Both the position numbers and the translations under genes were made by a program. Shown here one piece after another: positions 34,232-43,153 of a stretch of 63,433 nucleotides of DNA. This DNA comes from Thermoleophilia bacterium UBA6103 (GTDB lineage Bacteria; Actinomycetota; Thermoleophilia; UBA2241). Position 1 is the first letter of the stretch, and every line of letters begins with the position of its first letter. The stretch lies in assembly GCA_002423545.1 (NCBI GenBank), contig DIWP01000048.1:1-63433 (forward strand), given 5' to 3'. A model generated the notes under the pieces. It made no database searches. It was not told the origin of the DNA and saw only the letters and a program-made list of their open reading frames with translations.

Positions 34232-35566
34232 TCAGCCGAGCTCGTCCCGGACCACGCCGGCGAGGCGGTCGCAGACCGCCTCGCACTCCTCGAAGCTCGG
34301 CGCCTCGACCATGATGCGCACCAGCGGCTCGGTCCCCGAGGGCCGCACCAGGACGCGGCCGCGGCCGTCCAGACGGCCGGCTTCCTGCTCCACCGCCGTC
34401 CAGACCGCGGCCGCCTCGCCCAGCTCGTCGCGGTCGCGCACGGCGACGTTGACCAGGCGCTGCGGCAGGCGCCGCATGATGGCGGCCGCCTCGTCGAGGC
34501 TGGTGCCGGCAGCCCGTAGCGCCTCGAGCAGCAGCAGCGCCGTGGCCAGACCGTCGCCGGTGGTCGAGACGTCGCGATCGATTATGTGGCCGCTCTGTTC
34601 ACCGCCGAGCACATAGTCTCCGCGCAGCATCTCCTCCAGGACGTACCGGTCGCCCACGTCGGTGACCTTCACCGCGATGCCCTCGCGCTGCATGGCGTGA
34701 TGGAAGCCGAGGTTGGTCATCACCGTCGTCACGACCGTGTCGCCGCGCAGGGCGCCGGTCTCCTTGAGGTGCCGGGCGAGGACGGCGATGATGAAGTCGC
34801 CGTCGACGAGCTCGCCGTGCCGGTCGACCGCCAGCACGCGGTCGCCGTCGCCGTCGAAGGCGAGGCCGAGATCGAAGCCGTCGGCGCGCACCGTCTCCTG
34901 CAGCATCTCGATGTGAGTGGAGCCGCAGCCGGCGTTGATGTTCAGGCCGTTCGGCGCGCAACACGAGCACGAGACCTGAGCGCCGAGCCTGGAGAACGCC
35001 AGCGGCGCTGCCTCTGACATCGCCCCGTTGGCGCAGTCGACGGCGAACCTCAGGCCGGAGAGCTCGACCGGCAGACGGTCGAGCAGCGTATCCACGTACA
35101 GCTCGACCGCATCGTCGACGCTACGGGCGGCGCCGAAGCCGGCGCCGGTGGCACACGGCGGATCGTCGACGAGCAGTCCTTCGATCTCGGCCTCCTCCTC
35201 GTCCGAGAGCTTCATCCCGGCGTGATCGAAGAGCTTGATCCCGTTGTCGGCGAAGGGATTGTGCGAGGCCGAGACGACCACCCCGGCGTCGGCGCCGCGC
35301 TGGACGACCAGCGCCGCCAGTCCGGGCGTCGGCAGCACCCCGGCGATCTCGACGTGTCCACCGCCGGACGTGAGACCGGCCACCAGCGCCGCCTCGAGCA
35401 TGGGGCCGGAGAGACGCGTGTCCCTGGCGATGACGAACAGCGGATGCTCGCCACGGCGGGCGGCCAGGACCACGGCCGCCGCTCGCCCCACCTTGACCGC
35501 GAAGTCGGGCGTGAGCAGCTCGCCGGCCACCCCGCGGATGCCGTCTGTGCCGAAGTAGGTGCCCAT
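34232..35566 (-). CDS. glmM: Phosphoglucosamine mutase
   Basis: Converts glucosamine 6-phosphate to glucosamine 1-phosphate, next to GlmS in the UDP-GlcNAc pathway. It is 444 aa and starts MGTYFGTDGIRGVAGELLTP. The phosphoserine loop is VVVSASHNPFADNGIK, the metal loop FDGDGDRV, and the phosphate-binding loop VRPSGTEPLVRI is near the C-terminus. It has its own predicted promoter and is followed by the separately transcribed glmS leader. Confidence 0.97.
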   Translation of the reverse strand: MGTYFGTDGIRGVAGELLTPDFAVKVGRAAAVVLAARRGEHPLFVIARDTRLSGPMLEAALVAGLTSGGGHVEIAGVLPTPGLAALVVQRGADAGVVVSASHNPFADNGIKLFDHAGMKLSDEEEAEIEGLLVDDPPCATGAGFGAARSVDDAVELYVDTLLDRLPVELSGLRFAVDCANGAMSEAAPLAFSRLGAQVSCSCCAPNGLNINAGCGSTHIEMLQETVRADGFDLGLAFDGDGDRVLAVDRHGELVDGDFIIAVLARHLKETGALRGDTVVTTVMTNLGFHHAMQREGIAVKVTDVGDRYVLEEMLRGDYVLGGEQSGHIIDRDVSTTGDGLATALLLLEALRAAGTSLDEAAAIMRRLPQRLVNVAVRDRDELGEAAAVWTAVEQEAGRLDGRGRVLVRPSGTEPLVRIMVEAPSFEECEAVCDRLAGVVRDELG

Positions 35567-35679
35567 CTGTGCTCACCTCCCGAGCGGTCTGTGGCGACGC
35601 TCCACGGGCAGCGACGTGCCGCCGTCACGGCACGTGAGCCCCACCCTGCGAGGCCCACCGCCGTCCGGGCGCCCGCGGT

Positions 35680-35708
35680 ATGCTATGCCGCCCCTGGATC
35701 GACGGCAA
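35680..35708 (-). promoter_or_regulatory. Predicted glmM promoter
   Basis: -35 TTGCCG (35708-35703), 17-bp spacer, -10 TAGCAT (35685-35680), about 115 bp upstream of glmM on the minus strand. It sits just after the rpsI terminator, so glmM should be transcribed independently. The leader between promoter and start shows nothing I recognise. Confidence 0.6.
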
Positions 35709-35800
35709 ATCGAGCCGCCACGGCGGGACGTCGCCGCCGACCGTCGCCACGGCGAAGGATCGCGGGAACGCCGGCGCCGCCTCAGACTGCGTCGCGGAAA

Positions 35801-35832
35801 CACGAGAGGCCGCCGTGTGGCGGCCTCTCGTG
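35801..35832 (-). terminator. Terminator of the rplM-rpsI operon
   Basis: A perfect 14-bp stem (CACGAGAGGCCGCC with its complement) and a 4-nt loop, followed on the minus strand by TTT. It lies 72 bp after the rpsI stop. The 337-bp gap 35567-35903 holds this hairpin and the glmM promoter, and no gene. Confidence 0.88.
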
Positions 35833-35903
35833 AGAATGCTGCGATGGTCGCGCGCGATACGCGGCGACGGGCCCGGACCGTCCGGGAACGCCCGCCGGCC
35901 CCG

Positions 35904-36296
35904 TCAGCGCTTACTGAACTGCGGCCGCTTGCGTGCCTTGTGCAGGCCGGCCTTCTTGCGCTCGACGGTCCGGGAGTCGCGCGTGAGGAAGCCCGCCCGC
36001 TTGAGCGGCGTGCGCAGGCTCTCGTCGGCCTCGCAGAGCGCCCGGGCGATGCCGTGCCGCATCGCTCCGGCCTGACCGGCGACGCCACCACCGCGCACAT
36101 TGACCTTGACGTCGAACTTGCCGGCGGTATGAGTGGTCTCGAACGGCATCATGGCGACGGTCTGCAGCACCTTGCGGCCGAAGTACGTCTCAAGGTCACG
36201 TCCGTTGACCTCGACGCTGCCGCTACCGGGGATGAGCGACACGCGCGCGACGCTGCTCTTGCGCTTGCCGGTCGCCCTGTAGACCACTGCTGCCAC
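35904..36296 (-). CDS. rpsI: 30S ribosomal protein S9
   Basis: S9 binds the head of the small subunit and its C-terminal tail contacts P-site tRNA. It is 130 aa, with YRATGKRKSSVARV near the start, GGGVAGQAGAMRHGIARAL in the middle and the invariant C-terminal KARKRPQFSKR. It follows rplM by 4 bp. Confidence 0.98.
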   Translation of the reverse strand: MAAVVYRATGKRKSSVARVSLIPGSGSVEVNGRDLETYFGRKVLQTVAMMPFETTHTAGKFDVKVNVRGGGVAGQAGAMRHGIARALCEADESLRTPLKRAGFLTRDSRTVERKKAGLHKARKRPQFSKR

Positions 36297-36300
36297 GCTC

Positions 36301-36735
36301 TTACTCCTTGATCTCCAGCACCTGCGGGCGCTGGGCCTTGTGGGGATGATCGGCGCCGGTGTAGATCTTCAGCTTGCGGAGCTGCGCCCGGCCGAGCCGG
36401 TTGTGCGGCAGCATGCCGCGCACGGCGCGCCGCACGATCTCTTCGGGGCGGCGGGCCAGCAGGTGCTGGAACGACTCGGCTGTGAGCCCCCCGGGATAGC
36501 CCGAGTGCCGGTAGTACATCTTCTGCTCGGCCTTCTTGCCGCTGACACGCACCTTCTCCGCATTGACGACGATGACGAAGTCGCCGGTGTCGATGTTGGG
36601 CGTGTAGATGGGCTTGCGCTTGCCGCGCAGCGTGTCGGCGATCAGCGTCGCCACCTTGCCGAGCGTCTGGCCGGACGCGTCGACGACGTACCACTGCTTC
36701 TCGATCTCTGACGGCTTGGCGACGTACGTCTTCAT
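36301..36735 (-). CDS. rplM: 50S ribosomal protein L13
   Basis: Early-assembling large-subunit protein. It is 144 aa: MKTYVAKPSEIEKQWYVVDA at the N-terminus, then GDFVIVVNAEKVRVSGKK, YYRHSGYPGG and GMLPHNRLGRAQLRKLKIY, all as expected. It is first of the rplM-rpsI pair, behind a strong promoter. Confidence 0.98.
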   Translation of the reverse strand: MKTYVAKPSEIEKQWYVVDASGQTLGKVATLIADTLRGKRKPIYTPNIDTGDFVIVVNAEKVRVSGKKAEQKMYYRHSGYPGGLTAESFQHLLARRPEEIVRRAVRGMLPHNRLGRAQLRKLKIYTGADHPHKAQRPQVLEIKE

Positions 36736-36794
36736 GCTTCGCTTTCCGGGATCGGTGGGACACGGAAACGTGCCGCTGGGACACGCGAGCGGGT

Positions 36795-36823
36795 AGTCTA
36801 GCCCACCGGCTGCGCCTATGCAA
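36795..36823 (-). promoter_or_regulatory. rplM-rpsI promoter
   Basis: -35 TTGCAT (36823-36818), 17-bp spacer and -10 TAGACT (36800-36795) on the minus strand, about 60 bp before rplM. This is a good primary-sigma match for a ribosomal-protein operon and is the only such match in the 173-bp gap. Confidence 0.72.
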
Positions 36824-36908
36824 ACGAGGGCGTGACGCCCGGCGTTGCATCCGCCGGACCCGGAACGGCCGTTGCGTCCGCCCCGTGTCCCGCCGCCCCG
36901 TGCCGCCC

Positions 36909-37718
36909 TCAGGGACCGGCCAGCCGGCGCAGGCCGACGACGTCCCCGACGTCGAGGGAGAGCACCTCGGCCGCCGAGCCCTCGCGCACGCACACCGCCG
37001 CCTGTCCGTAGCTGTCGATGAGCACCACGATGTCGCTGCGCCGCACGCCGGAGAACGTGGACGCGACCCGTGCGTGGTAGCGCTGGCCGCCGCTGACCAG
37101 CTCGATGTCGCGCCCCAGGTCCGCCGACTGCAGGCAGTCGCGAGAGCAGTCGAGCGCGACGTTCCCGTACCTGTCGATGAGCACCGCGTGGGCGTCGACG
37201 CCGTCTGGCGCATACTGCGGCTCGGGAACGTCGAGGCGGACCAGCTCGTCCGGCTGCAGTGGACGGCCGGCCTCGAGCAACGGCACGCCCTGCGCCAGAT
37301 GGGCCGCGACCGGCGCGAAGATGTCGCGACCGTGAAAGGTCGCCGACAGCGGCTCGAGCCAGAGCTCGGCGCTGGTCAGCTCGATCGCCTCGACGATGCC
37401 GTCGTCCGCTTCGGCCGCCGGCACCAGCAGCCCGTTGTCGGGGCCCACGAAGAGGCGGTCGCCGGCGCTGCGCAGGGCGACCGCCCGCCGCTCTCCGCCG
37501 ACGCCCGGATCCACGACCGCCAGGTGCACGGCACGCTCCGGCATGTACGGCAGCGTGTTGCGGACCACGAAGGCGCCCGAGAGCACGCTCTGCGGCCGGA
37601 TGCCGTGTGTCACGTCGATGACCTGCACACCGGGCGCGATGCGGCTGATGACGGCCCGGCAGACGCCGGCGAAGTCGTCCTCGTAGCCGTAGTCGCTGTA
37701 GAAACAGATGCTGCGCAT
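36909..37718 (-). CDS. SAM hydroxide adenosyltransferase / SAM hydrolase family
   Basis: A 269-aa enzyme of the DUF62 family, which splits S-adenosylmethionine to adenosine and methionine using a water-derived hydroxide. The N-terminal FYSDYGYEDDFAGVCRAV and VDPGVGGERRAVAL (VDPGVG is the family hallmark) are present, then FVGPDNGLLVP and ATFHGRDIFAPVAAHL. It is the last gene of the ccm operon, 11 bp after ccmD, with which no functional link is known. Confidence 0.92.
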   Translation of the reverse strand: MRSICFYSDYGYEDDFAGVCRAVISRIAPGVQVIDVTHGIRPQSVLSGAFVVRNTLPYMPERAVHLAVVDPGVGGERRAVALRSAGDRLFVGPDNGLLVPAAEADDGIVEAIELTSAELWLEPLSATFHGRDIFAPVAAHLAQGVPLLEAGRPLQPDELVRLDVPEPQYAPDGVDAHAVLIDRYGNVALDCSRDCLQSADLGRDIELVSGGQRYHARVASTFSGVRRSDIVVLIDSYGQAAVCVREGSAAEVLSLDVGDVVGLRRLAGP

Positions 37719-37729
37719 GGCGCCTCCTC

Positions 37730-38113
37730 TCAGGTCTCGCCGGACGGCGGGTGGTCGCGGTCCTGCCGATCGCCCGCCGGCGCGTCTCGCCCGGCGCTCG
37801 CTGCGGCCGCCCCGCCCCCTGGATCGGGGGTCTCACCGCCGGCGGCCGCGTCCGGTCCGGTCGCGCCGTCGCCGTCCGGCACCACCTCACCGGCAGCACG
37901 CACCCCGTCGCCGTCCGGCACCGCCTCGACGGCACCGCGTGCCCCGTCGCGGCCCGGCGCCGGCTCGTCGCTCTGATCGGTCTCGCGCAGAGCATTCACG
38001 CGCTGCGTCAGGCGCACGAGTCGCCGTGCCAGGACGGCGAACAGCAGCAGCAGAGCCACCAGGACGACCGCGTAGGCCGCCGCCACGTACCAGACCGCCT
38101 CTTCCAGGTTCAT
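37730..38113 (-). CDS. CcmD-like small membrane protein with long tail
   Basis: A 127-aa protein: one membrane helix (about 7-30, AVWYVAAAYAVVLVALLLLFAVLA), then a conserved-looking RRLVRLTQRVNALRE. An Ala/Gly/Asp-rich low-complexity tail of about 75 residues follows. CcmD stabilises the CcmABC haem-export complex and releases holo-CcmE. Assignment rests on size of the core, topology and position after ccmC (4-nt overlap). Typical CcmD proteins lack the tail, whose coding DNA contains direct repeats. Confidence 0.72.
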   Translation of the reverse strand: MNLEEAVWYVAAAYAVVLVALLLLFAVLARRLVRLTQRVNALRETDQSDEPAPGRDGARGAVEAVPDGDGVRAAGEVVPDGDGATGPDAAAGGETPDPGGGAAAASAGRDAPAGDRQDRDHPPSGET

Positions 38114-38847
38114 CGTTCCTCCAGGAGGTCCTTGACCTCGTCGAGCGCTCCGGCCCCGGCGGCGAGCGCGACCTCACTTCGCAGCAGGGCCGCGAGCAGG
38201 GCGACCATGCCGAGCGTGCACACCGCGAAGGTCAGCGCCATGCTCGTCTCCATGCGCGCCTCCGACGCCGTCATCACGACAGGATGCAGCCCCTCGGGCA
38301 GGTACCGCGTGGCGAAGAAGGTCACCGGCACCGTCACGAAAGCGATGATCGCGTACACGGAGCCGACGGTCTCGCGGCGCTGCACGTCGTCGATCGAGCC
38401 GCGCACCACGAAGTAGGCGGCGTAGACCAGCAGCGCCATGAGGAAGGTCGTCAGGCGCGGCTCCCAGGCCCACCAGACACCCCAGGCCGCCCGTCCCCAG
38501 ATCATGCCGGTGACCATGACCAGACCGCTGAAGAACAGACCCAGGCGGACGGCGGCCACCTCGAGCCCTGCGGGAGGACCGGCCGATCGGACCAGGCGCA
38601 GCACCGCCGCCACCAGCGCCACCGCGAAGGCGATCAGCGCCGTCTCGGCGATCGCAGCGTGGAAGTAGAAGATCTTCTGGGTGAAGCCCAGGCCCGAGGC
38701 GTCGAGCGGCGCCACCAGGAACGCCAGCAGGACACCGGCGCTGAGCAGCAGCGCCGCCGCGACGTACAAGAAGGGAGCGCTCACCAGGCCACGCAGCAGG
38801 CTCGCCGGCCGGCCGGCCGGAGCGAGGCGAGCCACCGTCGGCGTCAT
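38110..38847 (-). CDS. ccmC: Haem exporter protein CcmC
   Basis: Six-helix membrane protein that loads haem onto CcmE. It is 245 aa, with the tryptophan-rich WGVWWAWEPRLTTFLMALLVY signature (haem-handling loop) and flanking His residues (FYFHAAIAET, LPEGLHPVV). ATG 38847 was chosen because a GAGGAGG site precedes it by 5 nt; longer in-frame starts exist. It is part of ccmE-F-A-B-C-D. Confidence 0.92.
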   Translation of the reverse strand: MTPTVARLAPAGRPASLLRGLVSAPFLYVAAALLLSAGVLLAFLVAPLDASGLGFTQKIFYFHAAIAETALIAFAVALVAAVLRLVRSAGPPAGLEVAAVRLGLFFSGLVMVTGMIWGRAAWGVWWAWEPRLTTFLMALLVYAAYFVVRGSIDDVQRRETVGSVYAIIAFVTVPVTFFATRYLPEGLHPVVMTASEARMETSMALTFAVCTLGMVALLAALLRSEVALAAGAGALDEVKDLLEER

Positions 38848-38905
38848 GGCCACCTCCTCATGCATCCTCACAGGGTCGTCCGTCATCGCCGCTCACCGGT
38901 CGCCT

Positions 38906-39643
38906 TCAGTCTCTCATGAGCAGACCGTACGTGCCCCAGGCCAGCACCAGGAAGACCGCGTCGTAGGCCGCCAGGAAGCCGAGCCTGCCGAGCACGTCTG
39001 CCAGCGGCGCTCCCCGGTCGACGATCGCCGCCGTCGCCGACGTGGCTGCGATGACCACCGGCACCAGCAGCGGGAGCAGGACCACCGGCAGCACCAGGTC
39101 GCGCGAGCGGGCGTGCAGCACCATGGTCGCCACCAGCGTGCCCACCGAAGCCAGACCGATGTCTGCCAGCAGCACGACCGGCGTGCAGACCAGCAATCTC
39201 ACGGCCGAGCCCTCGAGGAAGAACAGGCCGAAGACCGGGATCGCGACCACCTGCATCACCAGCAGCAGCGCCAGGTTCGTGATCGCCTTGGCGCAGAAGA
39301 CCAGCACCCGGTCGACAGGGCAGAGCAGCAGACCGTCGAGGCAGTCGTCCTCACGTTCATGCGCGAAGGTCCGGCTCAGGCCGAGCATGGCGGCGAAGAC
39401 GAAGATGACCCACAGCATGGCGGCGGGGACGGCGCCGACGGTGGGACCGGCTTCGCCGACGGGTGCCGTGTCGCCCGAAGGGAAGGACGCGCCTGAGGGA
39501 CCCTGAAGGTCGGCGCTCCACCCGTAACGGACCACGACCATGGCCACCACGGCGAAGATGACCATGCTCAGGACGGTCTGCAGCCGTCGCGTCTCCAGGA
39601 GCAGGTCGCGCCGCAGAAGGGCGATGAGCTGACGGCCGGCCAC
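38906..39643 (-). CDS. ccmB: Haem exporter protein CcmB
   Basis: Membrane subunit of the CcmAB ABC complex that uses ATP to free CcmE after haem loading. It is 245 aa with about six helices, and the family signature region FAHEREDDCLDGLLLCPVDR falls in the first cytoplasmic loop. Start GTG 39643, with GGGGAGG 7 nt upstream, just past the ccmA stop. Confidence 0.9.
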   Translation of the reverse strand: MAGRQLIALLRRDLLLETRRLQTVLSMVIFAVVAMVVVRYGWSADLQGPSGASFPSGDTAPVGEAGPTVGAVPAAMLWVIFVFAAMLGLSRTFAHEREDDCLDGLLLCPVDRVLVFCAKAITNLALLLVMQVVAIPVFGLFFLEGSAVRLLVCTPVVLLADIGLASVGTLVATMVLHARSRDLVLPVVLLPLLVPVVIAATSATAAIVDRGAPLADVLGRLGFLAAYDAVFLVLAWGTYGLLMRD

Positions 39644-39644
39644 C

Positions 39645-40346
39645 TCAGCGCCTCCCCGCGTCCAGCACATGGACGTCCCGGGGATGCAGCCGGCCGTCCC
39701 GCACCTCGCGTACCGCGGTCGCCCAGCGCATCGGCCGGGCCGGCTCGTGGGTCACCAGTACCACGGTCGTGCGACCGGCCTGCTCCTCGAGGATACGGTC
39801 GAGCACCGCCGCAGCGCGGTCGTCGAGCCCCCCGTACGGCTCGTCCAGCAACAGCACCGACGGGTCGTGCAGGAGCGCCCGGGCGATGGCCAGCCGCTGC
39901 CGCATGCCGCGCGAGAGCTCGCCGGCTGCGTCGTGAGAGCGCCGGCGCAGCTCCACGCGGTCCAGCATCTCCGCCGTCCGTGCGGACGGATCCGGCAGTC
40001 CGTACATGTCGGCGTAGAACCGCAGGTTCTCGGCGGCCGTGAGGTCGCGATAGAGCAAGGGAGTGTGCCCCACGTAGCCCACGGCCCGCCGCACAGCGAC
40101 CGGCTCGGTGCGTATGTCGTGGCCGGCGACCTCGGCGCGCCCGGACGACGGCGGCAGTAGCGCCGCCAGGATGCGCAGCAGCGTGGTCTTTCCGGCGCCG
40201 TTGGCCCCCAGCAGCAGCAGGAAGGCACCCTGCGGCAGCTCCAGGGCCACCTCACGCAGCACCTCGCGGCGACCGAAGCGGCGGCTCAGACCCTCCACCG
40301 CTATCCACGCCCCTGCCTGCGTGACTGCCGCGCTTCTGCCGGTCAT
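39645..40346 (-). CDS. ccmA: Haem exporter ATP-binding protein CcmA
   Basis: ABC ATPase partner of CcmB. It is 233 aa: Walker A GANGAGKTTLLRIL (about 47-60), signature ELSRGMRQRLAIARALL, Walker B VLLLDEPYGGLD and the His switch VLVTHEP. The start ATG overlaps the ccmF stop by 4 nt. Confidence 0.93.
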   Translation of the reverse strand: MTGRSAAVTQAGAWIAVEGLSRRFGRREVLREVALELPQGAFLLLLGANGAGKTTLLRILAALLPPSSGRAEVAGHDIRTEPVAVRRAVGYVGHTPLLYRDLTAAENLRFYADMYGLPDPSARTAEMLDRVELRRRSHDAAGELSRGMRQRLAIARALLHDPSVLLLDEPYGGLDDRAAAVLDRILEEQAGRTTVVLVTHEPARPMRWATAVREVRDGRLHPRDVHVLDAGRR

Positions 40347-42586
40347 GCAGGTCCCTTGCACGTTTCGGCGGCGGCCGGCCGGGCAGCGTCGGCCGGCCGG
40401 GCAGCGTCGGCCGGGGCAGCGACGGCCGACGGAGCGTCGACGCCTCCCGGCGCCGCATCACGCCCCGGCGCAGCAGGCTCCTCTCGCGCGGCGACGGCCG
40501 CTCCAGCGTCTGCCGGTGCCCGAGCATCCACCGGCGCCCCGGCGTGAGCCGGCGCCCGAGAGTCGGCCGGCGCCCGACGGCGGCGCGGCCACAGCGCGAC
40601 CAGGCCGCCGATCACCAGAAGAGCTGAGCCGGCCCAGATGAACCGGACCAGGGGAAAGACGACCACCTCCACGACGATGCCGTCGGTGCTGAACGACAAG
40701 GGCGAGACGAACACGTCCTGCCAGGCGAGGCCGAGGATGTCGGCGCGGGGCACCGTCTGACCATCGTCGGCGTAGTAGTCGATCGCCGGCGCCACCGAGC
40801 CGCGCGAAAGGCCGTCGCGCTCCACGTCGAAGCGGATCGCGACCCGCTCACCGCCCTGGGCGACGGCACCGACGTCAAGGCCCGCGATCGTGAGCCGGAA
40901 GTCGCCGACCGAGGCTACGGCGCCGCTCTCCGGCGGCAGTTCGAGCTGTGCCCGCTCTCTGTACATGCCTGCCCCGATCAGGCCGGCCACCAGCACCGCC
41001 AGGCCGATGTGGACCAGCAGCGCACCCCAGGGACGGCGGCGAAGCGCCGCGACCGAATGACCGGCCATGGACGCGCCGGGCGGTCCACGCTCGGCCCGCG
41101 GACGGCACCAGGCGAGGGTGGCGGTAGCGGTGAAGGCGCAGACGGCCAGGCCTGTGAGACCCAGCGGCTCGCGCGCCCAGCCGACCGCCGCCAGCCCGGC
41201 GACGACGATCACGGCGACGGCGACCGGCGCCACGAGGCGCTCGACAAGCGGGCGCGGTCCCTCGCCGGAGCGGCCCAGAAGAGGACACACGCCGGCGCCG
41301 AGCACCACGAGCATGCCCAGCGGCCGCGCCAGCGCCTCGTAGGTCTGCGGCCGCACGGTCTGACTCAGCGCCAGGGGCGCGACGACGGTCGTGAACGCCA
41401 GGGTCAACGCCAGCGTCGCGAGCGCCGCATCGAGAAGCACGTACATGACTCCCCGCCGCCCGAGGGGAGACGGTGGGACGGACACGGGCGCCGTCCCCGC
41501 GCCGTCGATCGGCGCGCCCTCGATGAGACCCCGGCTTTCACCAAGAGCTTTCCAGCGTGCCACCAGCAGCGCCGTCGTGACCGCTGCCACGACACCGAGC
41601 AACGTGGTGAGCACGAGCAGCAGCAGATCACGCTGCGCGAACGCGTGGACGGAAGAGACCGCGCCCGTCCGCGTCGTCCAGGCCGCCACGATCGTGAGCC
41701 AGAAGGTCAGCGGCGCCAGGACCGCCGTCCAGCGGCGCAGAGCCGGATCGCGGCGGTAGACGTGCATGGAGTGCAGCAGCGCCGTCGCCGTCAGCCATGG
41801 GACCAGCGACGCGTTCTCGACCGGGTCCCAGCCCCAGTACCCACCCCACGACAGGATCACGTAGGCCCACCAGGCGCCGAGCCCGATCCCCAGTGACAGG
41901 AAGACCCAGCCGCCCAGCGCCCATGCGCGCGAAAGGCGGACCCAGCTCGCGCCGAGCCGGCCGCTCGCCAGGGCCGCCAGCGTATACGCGAACGGTACCG
42001 CCAGACCGACATACCCGAGGAACAGCGCCGGCGGGTGCAGGGCCATGGCCGGATGCAGCAGCAGAGGGTCGAGGCCGGTCGGCGCCGGCGCCGGGACCGG
42101 CGCTGCCGAGAAGGGGTCGGAGCCAGCGTCGAAGGCGATGAGCGCGACGAGGAAGATCGCCACGCAGGTGAGTACCAGGACGGCGCCCTCATGCAGAAGC
42201 GGGTCGCCGTCGCCGGCGGCCCCGGCTCGTCTTCGACGGGCCCGCAGAGCCGCAACGGCGATGATAGCCGTGGCCGCCGTCAGGAGCGTGACCCAGAGCA
42301 GCAGCGACCCCTCGGCACCGGCCCAGAGCGCCGCCACGCGATATTCCGGCGAGAGGTCGGAGTCCCAGTGCTGAAGCACGTAGAGAAAGCCGGTATCGCC
42401 GGCGAGCAGCGCCGTCACCAGCGCTCCCGTCGCGCAGAGCGCCGCGAGGGCGCCGGCGCAGGTCAGCCAGAGGCCGGCGCGCACCGGTCCGCGGCGCCGC
42501 AGAGCCAGACCGACCGCCAGGACTGCCGCCGCCGCCAGGAGCAACGCCAGCAGCACCAGCACGGCGATGCTTCCGGCTGGCCTCAC
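40343..42586 (-). CDS. ccmF: Cytochrome c haem lyase subunit CcmF
   Basis: Large membrane protein that joins haem from CcmE to CXXCH motifs of apocytochromes. It is 747 aa with about 14 helices and the tryptophan-rich signature SWGGYWGWDPVENASLVPW (about 240-258). A C-terminal, Ala/Pro/Asp-rich tail of about 80 residues is encoded by repeated GCCGGCGCC-type DNA and is not typical of CcmF. The GTG start overlaps the ccmE stop (GTGA). CcmG and CcmH are not in the window. Confidence 0.93.
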   Translation of the reverse strand: MRPAGSIAVLVLLALLLAAAAVLAVGLALRRRGPVRAGLWLTCAGALAALCATGALVTALLAGDTGFLYVLQHWDSDLSPEYRVAALWAGAEGSLLLWVTLLTAATAIIAVAALRARRRRAGAAGDGDPLLHEGAVLVLTCVAIFLVALIAFDAGSDPFSAAPVPAPAPTGLDPLLLHPAMALHPPALFLGYVGLAVPFAYTLAALASGRLGASWVRLSRAWALGGWVFLSLGIGLGAWWAYVILSWGGYWGWDPVENASLVPWLTATALLHSMHVYRRDPALRRWTAVLAPLTFWLTIVAAWTTRTGAVSSVHAFAQRDLLLLVLTTLLGVVAAVTTALLVARWKALGESRGLIEGAPIDGAGTAPVSVPPSPLGRRGVMYVLLDAALATLALTLAFTTVVAPLALSQTVRPQTYEALARPLGMLVVLGAGVCPLLGRSGEGPRPLVERLVAPVAVAVIVVAGLAAVGWAREPLGLTGLAVCAFTATATLAWCRPRAERGPPGASMAGHSVAALRRRPWGALLVHIGLAVLVAGLIGAGMYRERAQLELPPESGAVASVGDFRLTIAGLDVGAVAQGGERVAIRFDVERDGLSRGSVAPAIDYYADDGQTVPRADILGLAWQDVFVSPLSFSTDGIVVEVVVFPLVRFIWAGSALLVIGGLVALWPRRRRAPADSRAPAHAGAPVDARAPADAGAAVAAREEPAAPGRDAAPGGVDAPSAVAAPADAARPADAARPAAAETCKGPA

Positions 42587-43008
42587 TGCGTCGGTGAGGC
42601 GCGCGGCGTCGGTGAACGGCTCGCCTCGTACTTGGACGGGCACTTGGTCTGCAACTCGTCGGCCACGATGAGTCCCGCGGCGGCATCGTAGGTACCCAGC
42701 ACGACGACGTCGGCGTGAGGGCCGAACGTGTCCGGCACGATGCCCGCGTACCGCACCTCCACAGTCTCTGAGGCGCCCCTCAGATCGGAGATGACGAACG
42801 TTTGCAGCGAGCCCTGCGCGGCGATGCTGTCCGGGACCACGCGGCCGCCGACCTTCACGACCTTGCCGTCGAGGTCGGCGCCGCCGAGCTCAGCGACCTG
42901 CCGGTAGTAGGCCCCCTGACTGCGGACCAGCCACACCGCCGCCGTCGCGAAGGCGACGACGAGCACGGTGACGGCGATGAGCAGGCGACGACGGGTGAGG
43001 CGCTCCAT
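42583..43008 (-). CDS. ccmE: Haem chaperone CcmE, cysteine type
   Basis: Membrane-anchored periplasmic haem carrier, 141 aa. One N-terminal helix (9-28) and an OB-fold body (GKVVKVGGRVVPDSIAAQG, FVISDLRGASETVEVRYAGIVPD) are clear. The haem-attachment site is CPSKY (123-127), a CxxxY motif in place of the usual HxxxY. Cys-type CcmE is known from archaea and some sulfate reducers. It is first in the ccm operon, 145 bp from the divergent SatD gene. Confidence 0.92.
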   Translation of the reverse strand: MERLTRRRLLIAVTVLVVAFATAAVWLVRSQGAYYRQVAELGGADLDGKVVKVGGRVVPDSIAAQGSLQTFVISDLRGASETVEVRYAGIVPDTFGPHADVVVLGTYDAAAGLIVADELQTKCPSKYEASRSPTPRASPTQ

Positions 43009-43153
43009 GATGCTCGCGATTCTATCGCGCTCACCGGCGCCGGCACGGCCGGCCGCTGATGTCCACGGACACCGGTACGCGAGCAGGGGGCCGGGATCGG
43101 GCTGCGGTGCTGTGGGCAGGATTCCCGTCCGGCATGCCGTAGGACAGGATGCG

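Noticed and set aside
36909..37718. SAM hydrolase gene as part of phage anti-restriction
   Set aside because: Chromosomal DUF62 enzymes are common, and no phage genes are nearby.
40343..40600. Frameshift at the ccmF 3' end explaining the Ala-rich tail
   Set aside because: The tail joins ccmA with an exact ATGA overlap, which argues that the frame is real.
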